Shown: one piece after another, positions 1 through 5,334 of the stretch
How the letters are laid out: each line of letters begins with the position of its first letter
Position numbering within the stretch: the stretch's first letter is position 1
DNA from: Flavobacteriaceae bacterium
GTDB taxonomy: Bacteria > Bacteroidota > Bacteroidia > Flavobacteriales > Flavobacteriaceae
Direction: 5' to 3'
Assembly (NCBI GenBank): GCA_015488935.1
Contig: WFMU01000091.1
Coordinates: 1 to 7,505 of the forward strand
DNA: 7,505 bases
Made by a program: the position numbers and the translations under genes
Notes under the pieces: model-generated
Seen by the model: the letters and a program-made list of their open reading frames with translations, nothing else
Told to the model about the DNA's origin: nothing
Databases searched by the model: none

Positions 1-1
1 G

Positions 2-784
2 TATATATCATCAGAAATGATGCCTTATTTGCCAGAAACAAAAACATCTAAAATGAGTTTTGAAGTGGCAAGAAAAATGAACCAAAAAGGGGCACAAATC
101 AGAGTTTTTATGCCACGTTTTGGGTTAATTAACGAAAGAAGACACCAATTACATGAAGTAATTCGTTTGTCTGGAATGAATTTAATTATTAATGATATAG
201 ATATGCCTTTAATAATTAAGGTAGCCTCTATTCCTAAAGAAAGAATGCAAGTTTACTTTATAGATAATGATGAGTATTTTAAACGTAAAGCTATCTTTAC
301 CAATGAAGATGACACCTTATTTGAAGATAATGACGAAAGAGCTATTTTCTTTGCAAAAGGAGTAATAGAAACTGTAAAAAAATTAAACTGGTCGCCAGAT
401 ATTATACATGTACATGGTTGGTTAGCATCGTTAGTACCTTTATATTTAAAAGAATATTTTAAAAACGATTCATTATTTACAGATAGCAAAGTTGTTGTTT
501 CTGTTTATAACGAACCATTTAAAGGAGATTTAAATGACGACCTTATCAACAAAATTGATTTTGATGGTATTGACAAAGAAAAATTAACAATTCTAAAAAC
601 TCCTAGCTACGATAATCTTTTAAAAATAGCCGTAGAAAATGCAGATGCTGTAATTAAAGGTAGTGAAATATTACCAGATGCTGTAGAAACGTATATAGAA
701 AATGTTAAAAAACCAGTTTTAGAATACCAATCTGAAGAAGAATTCGTTGAAACATATATGGATTTCTATCAAAATCAAATTTAA
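2..784 (+). CDS. Stand-alone GT5-like protein (annotated in relatives as glycogen/starch synthase), 5' partial
   Basis: The frame is open from base 2, and Y-I-S-S-E precedes the first Met codon (17), matching the start of the starch-synthase catalytic domain (beta strand, then S-E-M-x-P). So the true start lies before the window and about 260 codons are visible. The fold features are a 'KG..IRVFMPRFG' strand, 'DIIHVHGW' at 395-421 (GlgA: D-V-V-H-A-H-D-W), a 'VSVYN' segment near 497-511 (GlgA: T-V-H-N) and an 'A.ENADAVIKGSEI' helix-strand. The protein ends where the GT5 N-terminal domain ends, so the C-terminal GT1-type half of GlgA, which carries the catalytic Arg, Lys and Glu, is absent. The ADP-glucose motif K-T-G-G reads K-T-S-K at 41-52. 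Genuine glycogen synthase activity is therefore unlikely. A binding or structural role, perhaps in envelope biogenesis given DUF4270 and glmS downstream, is inference. The fold call is fairly secure; the function is unknown. Confidence 0.8.
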   Translation, partial: YISSEMMPYLPETKTSKMSFEVARKMNQKGAQIRVFMPRFGLINERRHQLHEVIRLSGMNLIINDIDMPLIIKVASIPKERMQVYFIDNDEYFKRKAIFTNEDDTLFEDNDERAIFFAKGVIETVKKLNWSPDIIHVHGWLASLVPLYLKEYFKNDSLFTDSKVVVSVYNEPFKGDLNDDLINKIDFDGIDKEKLTILKTPSYDNLLKIAVENADAVIKGSEILPDAVETYIENVKKPVLEYQSEEEFVETYMDFYQNQI

Positions 785-811
785 ATCGTACCATTTTTTT
801 TATTTTAACTT

Positions 812-2470
812 ATGAATACTAAAATTTTAACCATTTTAAAGTATATTACCCTTAGTTTAATTGTTTTTACAAGTATTGTATCTTGCGAAAAAGATTTTGA
901 AAACGTAGGAGGTGAACTTGTGGATAACGGTGTGTTTAGCACCAACAAACAAGAATTTGAATTAGTATCCTATTCTAAAAATATTGAAGCCTCAAGAGTA
1001 GATAATATTGATTTTCTAGGAACAGGAGCAAAACTAGGAATTACTTTTGGCGTATATAAAACACCAGCTTTTGGAACCTTAAATGCCTCAATAGTAGCAC
1101 AAGTATTATTACCAACCAATGGTGTAGATTGGGGAACAAGCCCTAACTTAGATGCAGTATATGTAGAAATACCTTATTCTGCTACAAGAGCAACAAATAA
1201 TAATGACGGAGAAGCACAATTTACATTAGATAATGTTTATGGAAATACGGCTGCTAATTTTCAAGTAGAAATATCTAGATTAGATACCTATTTGAATTTA
1301 TTAGATCCATTAGATCCATCAAAAAAGAATAAATATTATTCCGACTATACATTTACAGCAGGAACCGTATTACACCCATCATCTGACTTTAAACCTAGAG
1401 CAACAGACACCATATTAAAATTTGATAGAGAATTGTTAGATGTTGCAGCAAATGGTTATAATCCAATTATGGTAGAAGATACCATTAAAAGAGCAGATAC
1501 TAGCCCTTTTATTAGATTTAAATTAGATAAAGATTTCTTTAAAACAAATTTTATAGAAAATACAACCCAAACACAATTCGAAAATGCAGATGCTTTTGTA
1601 GATTTTTTTAGAGGTTTACTCATTAAAGTAACTGGTAACGATGGTGCAATATTATCTCTAGATTTTACAGAGGCAAGTTTAAAATTGTACTATACAAATC
1701 AAGAAGACAAAACAGAAGATGAAACAACAATCGACCTTAATGGCGATGGCGATACAGACGATACAAATGTAACTTATCCAGTTAGAACAAAAAATGTTAT
1801 GGTATTTCCAATTTATGGAGCAAGTAGAGGTATAAGAACAAACTCATTTGTAAGAGATTATAATGGCTCCGATGCACTAACAGCATTAGTAAATCCTAAT
1901 ACAACAGATGGCGAAAAAAAATTATATATACAAGGAGCACAAGGTTCTACAGCAGTAATAGATTTATTTAAAGATGTAGATTTAACAGAATTACGAAATA
2001 AAAATTGGTTAATAACCGAAGCAAGTCTTACCTTTTATGTTGACCAAAATGCAAGTGGAAGAGATGTGCCAGAAAAGTTACTATTATATAAGTTAGATCC
2101 TGATGAAACAAATAACATCAACGAAAACGAACAACTTTCGGATGCCACAAAAGAAACACCATATTTTGGCGGATTATTAGAAAAAGATGGCGATACACCA
2201 GTAAAATATAAAATCAATATTACCGATTATATTTCCAATGTTTTAAAACAAGAAGATTTTGTTACACCTACAAAATTAGGACTAAAACCATTTTACTTTA
2301 CCGATGCTTTACCAACAGATAGAACAGTAACAGATAGTGATTTAATTGTAAAAGATTATAGTTGGGATCCAAAAGGAGTTGTTATTTATGGAAATAATTA
2401 TACACAAGGAGATGCCGATTATGACAAACGATTGCGATTAGAAATACACTACACAAAACAAAACAACTAA
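812..2470 (+). CDS. DUF4270 family lipoprotein
   Basis: This 552-residue protein starts with a lipoprotein signal peptide: a Lys-containing n-region, a hydrophobic stretch at about residues 11-23, and a lipobox S-I-V-S-C with the lipidated Cys at 25. It is thus expected to be lipid-anchored in the cell envelope. The rest is beta-rich and matches my recollection of DUF4270, a Bacteroidota family with no established function: 'FENVGGELV' just after the Cys, paired strands such as 'DAVYVEIPY' and 'ITEASLTFYVDQN', and a C-terminal 'RLRLEIHYT'. An acidic loop D-L-N-G-D-G-D-T-D-D at residues 308-317 resembles an EF-hand or dockerin calcium loop. The ATG at 812 follows the upstream gene by 27 bases with no Shine-Dalgarno, and it is the only start that keeps the signal peptide. 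glmS begins two bases after the stop, implying co-transcription. No catalytic motif is visible, so it may be a structural or scaffold protein. Confidence 0.85.
   Translation: MNTKILTILKYITLSLIVFTSIVSCEKDFENVGGELVDNGVFSTNKQEFELVSYSKNIEASRVDNIDFLGTGAKLGITFGVYKTPAFGTLNASIVAQVLLPTNGVDWGTSPNLDAVYVEIPYSATRATNNNDGEAQFTLDNVYGNTAANFQVEISRLDTYLNLLDPLDPSKKNKYYSDYTFTAGTVLHPSSDFKPRATDTILKFDRELLDVAANGYNPIMVEDTIKRADTSPFIRFKLDKDFFKTNFIENTTQTQFENADAFVDFFRGLLIKVTGNDGAILSLDFTEASLKLYYTNQEDKTEDETTIDLNGDGDTDDTNVTYPVRTKNVMVFPIYGASRGIRTNSFVRDYNGSDALTALVNPNTTDGEKKLYIQGAQGSTAVIDLFKDVDLTELRNKNWLITEASLTFYVDQNASGRDVPEKLLLYKLDPDETNNINENEQLSDATKETPYFGGLLEKDGDTPVKYKINITDYISNVLKQEDFVTPTKLGLKPFYFTDALPTDRTVTDSDLIVKDYSWDPKGVVIYGNNYTQGDADYDKRLRLEIHYTKQNN
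1733..1762 (+). other. Acidic calcium-loop-like motif within the DUF4270 protein
   Basis: Codons for residues 308-317 encode D-L-N-G-D-G-D-T-D-D. The first nine fit the DxNxDGxxD pattern of dockerin and EF-hand-like calcium loops. It sits between a region rich in Glu, Asp and Thr and the strand 'VTYPVRTKNVMVFPIYG', so it may be an exposed calcium-binding turn between beta strands. Only one copy is seen, without the flanking helices of a true EF-hand. Confidence 0.45.
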
Positions 2471-2472
2471 AT

Positions 2473-4326
2473 ATGTGTGGAATTACAGGATACATAGGCT
2501 ATAGAAAAGCATATCCAATTATTATAAACGGATTAAAACGCCTAGAATATAGAGGATACGATAGCGCAGGATTAATACTATACGATGGTAAAGACATAAA
2601 AATGGCTAAAACCAAAGGAAAAGTATCTAACCTAGAAGAAAAAATAACAAACAATATTACCACAACAGGAAATATAGGATTTGGTCATACCAGATGGGCA
2701 ACACACGGAATCCCAAATGATATAAACTCACATCCACATTTTTCAGAATCAGAAAATTTAGCAATCATACACAATGGAATCATAGAAAACTACGATACCA
2801 TAAAAAAAGAATTAATAAACAGAGGCTATACTTTTAAAAGTGATACCGATACCGAAGTACTAGTAAATCTAATAGAAGAAGTAAAAAAACAAAAAGGTGT
2901 AAAACTTGGAAAAGCAGTACAAATAGCATTAAATGAAGTAGTTGGAGCTTATGCCATAGTAGTATTTGACAAAACCAAACCAAACGAATTTGTAGTCGCT
3001 AAATTAGGAAGTCCAATAGCAATCGGTATAGGAGAAGATAATACAGAATTTTTTGTAGCCTCAGATGCATCGCCATTTATAGAATATACCAAAAATGCCG
3101 TTTATTTAGAAGACGAAGAATTAGCAATAATTAAAGTAGGAAAATCTATAAAAATTAGAAAAATAAAAGACGATTCTTTAGTAGATGCAAATATTTTAGA
3201 ATTAAAATTAAACTTAGAGCAAATAGAAAAAGGAGGTTATGACCACTTTATGCTCAAAGAAATTTACGAACAACCAAAAGCAATAACAGATACTTTTAGA
3301 GGACGACTATTAGCAAATAAAGGCATCATACGTATGGCTGGAATAGACGATAACATACAGCGATTATTAAACGCAAATCGTATTATTATTGTAGGATGTG
3401 GAACCTCATGGCACGCAGGACTAGTAGCAGAATACCTATTCGAAGACATTGCAAGAATACCAGTAGAAGTAGAATATGGCTCCGAATTTAGATACAGAAA
3501 CCCAATAATTACAGAAAATGATGTAGTAATAGCCATATCACAATCTGGAGAAACAGCAGATACACTAGCAGCCATAAAAATGGCCAAAGAAAAAGGCGCA
3601 TTCGTATTTGGTGTTTGTAATGTAGTAGGCTCATCTATAGCAAGAGAAACAGACGCAGGTGCATACACACATGCAGGTCCAGAAATAGGCGTAGCATCTA
3701 CAAAAGCATTTACCACACAAATAACCTTATTAACGCTAATTGCCCTAAAATTAGGAGAAGCAAAAGGAACCTTATCCAAAGCAACATACCATACCTATTT
3801 ACAAGAAATGGAATTAATACCAAATAAAGTAGAAACTTTATTAACTATTAACGACAAAATAAAATACATAGCAAGTATCTATAAAGATGCAACCAACTTT
3901 TTGTATTTAGGAAGAGGATTTAATTTTCCAGTAGCATTAGAAGGTGCACTAAAATTAAAAGAAATTTCATACATTCATGCAGAAGGGTATCCAGCAGCAG
4001 AAATGAAACACGGACCAATAGCATTGATAGACGAAAATATGCCAATAGTAGTTATTGCTACCAAAAAAGGACATTACGAAAAAGTAGTAAGCAATATTCA
4101 AGAAATAAAATCTAGAGACGGTAAAATAATTGCCGTAGTAACCGAAGGAGATACCACCGTAAAAGAAATAGCAGACCACGTTATAGAAATACCAGAAACC
4201 GAAGAAGGATTAACACCGCTATTAACCACAATACCATTGCAATTATTATCCTATCATATCGCAGTAATGCTAAATAAAAACGTAGATCAACCAAGAAATT
4301 TAGCCAAATCGGTAACCGTAGAATAA
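2473..4326 (+). CDS. glmS: Glutamine-fructose-6-phosphate aminotransferase (isomerizing)
   Basis: GlmS converts fructose-6-phosphate and glutamine to glucosamine-6-phosphate and glutamate in the cytoplasm, the committed step to UDP-GlcNAc. The start is fixed by Met-Cys-Gly-Ile: the Cys becomes the N-terminal nucleophile after Met removal. The class II glutaminase domain (about 1-240) shows 'GHTRWATHG' (71-79), 'HNGIIENY' (100-107) and 'TDTEV' (125-129). Two SIS sugar-isomerase domains follow, with 'CGTSWHAG' (309-316), 'SQSGETADT' (356-364) and 'STKAFTTQ' (409-416). The catalytic Glu, His and Lys of E. coli GlmS (488, 504, 603) fall at 497, 513 and 612, a constant offset of nine, and the end 'PRNLAKSVTVE' is canonical. 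At 617 residues it is complete and near the usual 609. The two-base gap after the DUF4270 stop leaves no room for a glmS ribozyme leader. Nothing looks broken. Confidence 0.98.
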   Translation: MCGITGYIGYRKAYPIIINGLKRLEYRGYDSAGLILYDGKDIKMAKTKGKVSNLEEKITNNITTTGNIGFGHTRWATHGIPNDINSHPHFSESENLAIIHNGIIENYDTIKKELINRGYTFKSDTDTEVLVNLIEEVKKQKGVKLGKAVQIALNEVVGAYAIVVFDKTKPNEFVVAKLGSPIAIGIGEDNTEFFVASDASPFIEYTKNAVYLEDEELAIIKVGKSIKIRKIKDDSLVDANILELKLNLEQIEKGGYDHFMLKEIYEQPKAITDTFRGRLLANKGIIRMAGIDDNIQRLLNANRIIIVGCGTSWHAGLVAEYLFEDIARIPVEVEYGSEFRYRNPIITENDVVIAISQSGETADTLAAIKMAKEKGAFVFGVCNVVGSSIARETDAGAYTHAGPEIGVASTKAFTTQITLLTLIALKLGEAKGTLSKATYHTYLQEMELIPNKVETLLTINDKIKYIASIYKDATNFLYLGRGFNFPVALEGALKLKEISYIHAEGYPAAEMKHGPIALIDENMPIVVIATKKGHYEKVVSNIQEIKSRDGKIIAVVTEGDTTVKEIADHVIEIPETEEGLTPLLTTIPLQLLSYHIAVMLNKNVDQPRNLAKSVTVE

Positions 4327-4336
4327 ATCAAATTAT

Positions 4337-4368
4337 TATTGCGATAAACCAAAACTATCGTAACAATA
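4337..4368 (+). repeat. Imperfect inverted repeat after glmS
   Basis: TATTG at 4337-4341 and CGATA at 4342-4346 pair with TATCG at 4356-4360 and CAATA at 4364-4368. This gives two five-base-pair stems, a three-base bulge (TAA) on the 3' side and a nine-base loop. It begins 10 bases after the glmS stop and ends 10 bases before the small membrane-protein ORF. No T-run follows, so it is not a classical intrinsic terminator. It could be an mRNA 3'-end or processing structure, or chance in AT-rich DNA. Confidence 0.3.
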
Positions 4369-4377
4369 TGCATAAAT

Positions 4378-4512
4378 ATGGAATTTAAAAGACTAAATAA
4401 ACGTAAAAAACCAAACAACAAAAGAGGAATTATTTTAGTATTACTATTGTTTGTAATTATCTATCTTTGGTTTAATGCCGAAAAAATAATAACCCTCTTA
4501 TTTCAAAAATAA
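4378..4512 (+). CDS. Small single-pass membrane protein, 44 residues, hypothetical
   Basis: An ATG at 4378 opens a 44-codon frame ending in TAA at 4510-4512. The first 16 residues are very basic (MEFKRLNKRKKPNNKR, eight Lys or Arg). A hydrophobic span 'GIILVLLLFVIIYLWF' follows at residues 17-32, then a short tail 'NAEKIITLLFQK'. This is the layout of a one-helix inner-membrane protein with its N-terminus in the cytoplasm by the positive-inside rule. The stretch has no lipobox or signal-peptidase site, so it is more likely an anchor than a cleaved signal. It lies 51 bases after glmS on the same strand and could be the last gene of that operon. I do not recognise the family and no function can be assigned. 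The ordered basic-hydrophobic-polar layout argues against a random frame, but at this length it remains a prediction. Confidence 0.6.
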   Translation: MEFKRLNKRKKPNNKRGIILVLLLFVIIYLWFNAEKIITLLFQK

Positions 4513-4589
4513 TGTTTGCTGTTCTCCTTTTCAGGAAAAAGATTCACCTACAAAAAAAATACAAACAAATAACATTAAAAATAAAATAG
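4513..4589. other. Non-coding stretch before the amidase promoter
   Basis: No frame with a plausible start and protein-like composition was found here. The 5' part (about 4521-4540) has a short C/T-rich then A/G-rich segment that can form only a small, mismatched hairpin (TCCT/AGGA with a four-base loop), and no T-run follows. The remainder is a very A-rich run leading into the -7 element at 4590. Confidence 0.4.
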
Positions 4590-4597
4590 TATCTTTG
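4590..4597 (+). promoter_or_regulatory. Bacteroidota -7 promoter element for the amidase-peptidase pair
   Basis: TATCTTTG matches the Bacteroidota sigma-70 (SigABfr-type) -7 consensus TAnnTTTG in all six fixed positions. It lies in A-rich intergenic DNA ahead of the amidase. Transcription would start near 4603-4605, giving a leader of about 65 bases. No clear TTG or TTTG -33 box is present 17-23 bases upstream, which lowers confidence. Promoter placement between glmS and the amidase fits the 341-base gap separating two gene groups. Confidence 0.5.
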
Positions 4598-4604
4598 GAA
4601 TAAA

Positions 4605-4627
4605 GCATCGTTATACACAATAGATGC
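4605..4627 (+). repeat. Short inverted repeat in the amidase leader
   Basis: GCATC at 4605-4609 and GATGC at 4623-4627 are perfect reverse complements around a 13-base AT-rich spacer. They sit at the predicted transcription start of the amidase mRNA. This could be a 5'-end stem-loop or an operator half-site pair, but five base pairs is short enough to be chance. Confidence 0.25.
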
Positions 4628-4667
4628 CTTCTAAAATAAAGGAATTACAAACCAATAAATCCAAAGT

Positions 4668-5333
4668 ATGAAAAGATTATTCTTTAATCTCAGTTTATTA
4701 ATAGTTACTTTTTTTGCACAAGCACAAAATAAAATAATAGAAAAACCCATTATTTTTACCGAAAATAGAATACAACTTACCCTAGAATATTTAAAAACAC
4801 ACTACGGTTTAAAACAAGAAAAACCTACAATTATACCAAAAATTATTGTATTACATTGGACCAATATTCCAACCTTAGAAAAATCATTTCAAGCATTTTA
4901 CAAAGAAACCTTACCAAACTGGCGACCAGATATAAAAAAAGCAAGTAACCTAAACGTATCATCCCATTTTTTGGTAGATACAGACGGTACAATTTATAGA
5001 CTAATGCCAGAAACAACTATGGCAAGACATGTAATTGGATTAAATCACTGTGCTATTGGAATAGAAAATGTAGGAGGAAATAAAGGAAATCCGCTTACAA
5101 AAAAACAACAAGAAGCAAATATTTGGTTGGTAAATTACCTAGCCAAAAAATACAATATAGAATATGTAATTGGACATTACCAATACACCAATTTCGAAAA
5201 CCATAAACTTTGGCTAGAAAAAGATAAAGGATACCGAACACATAAAACCGATCCAGGAAAAGCATTTTTGGCAGCAGTACTAAATGCAACAGCAGTAAAT
5301 AATTTTAAACCAATACCACAAAAAAGCAAGTAA
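4668..5333 (+). CDS. Exported N-acetylmuramoyl-L-alanine amidase (Amidase_2 family)
   Basis: Amidase_2 zinc enzymes cut the bond between MurNAc and L-Ala in peptidoglycan. Residues 1-19 form a signal peptide ('KR' n-region, hydrophobic core, cleavage likely after A-Q-A at 19), so the 221-residue precursor acts outside the cytoplasm. By comparison with AmpD, the zinc ligands are His63 ('VLHWT'), His170 ('VIGH') and Asp195 in 'KTDPG'; the catalytic Glu is Glu133 ('GIENVG') and the Lys is Lys193. The core strand 'SSHFLVDTDGTIYRL' (98-112) and 'MARHVIG' (118-124) are typical of the family. All active-site residues are present. The spacing from His170 to Lys193 is 23 residues, against about eight in AmpD, so an extra aromatic and charged loop lies by the active site. 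No lipobox or cell-wall-binding domain is present. A promoter element lies about 70 bases upstream and the M14 gene starts one base after the stop. Anhydro-muropeptides rather than intact wall are a possible alternative substrate. Confidence 0.9.
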   Translation: MKRLFFNLSLLIVTFFAQAQNKIIEKPIIFTENRIQLTLEYLKTHYGLKQEKPTIIPKIIVLHWTNIPTLEKSFQAFYKETLPNWRPDIKKASNLNVSSHFLVDTDGTIYRLMPETTMARHVIGLNHCAIGIENVGGNKGNPLTKKQQEANIWLVNYLAKKYNIEYVIGHYQYTNFENHKLWLEKDKGYRTHKTDPGKAFLAAVLNATAVNNFKPIPQKSK

Positions 5334-5334
5334 T

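Noticed and set aside
2380..2475. A glmS ribozyme or riboswitch before glmS
   Set aside because: Only two bases separate the DUF4270 stop from the glmS start, so a ribozyme would have to lie inside coding sequence, and no matching core was seen. The known ribozyme is mainly a Firmicutes feature.
3264..3779. 171-codon open frame on the - strand inside glmS
   Set aside because: It lies wholly opposite the SIS domains of an intact glmS. Its composition follows from the complementary codons, and there is no start context or known family.
4378..4390. The first 13 bases of the small ORF are identical to the first 13 bases of the last gene (6874-6886)
   Set aside because: The identity stops at once on both sides and the proteins differ afterwards. 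Met-Glu-Phe-Lys in A-rich codons is a plausible chance match.
4462..4469. A second TATCTTTG promoter-like octamer
   Set aside because: It falls inside the coding sequence of the small membrane protein, where Tyr-Leu-Trp codons explain it, and no -33 TTG lies at the required distance (the nearest TTTG is eight bases upstream).
4521..4545. Hairpin-like C/T then G/A segment as a glmS-operon terminator
   Set aside because: The best stem is four base pairs with mismatches further out, and no T-run follows.
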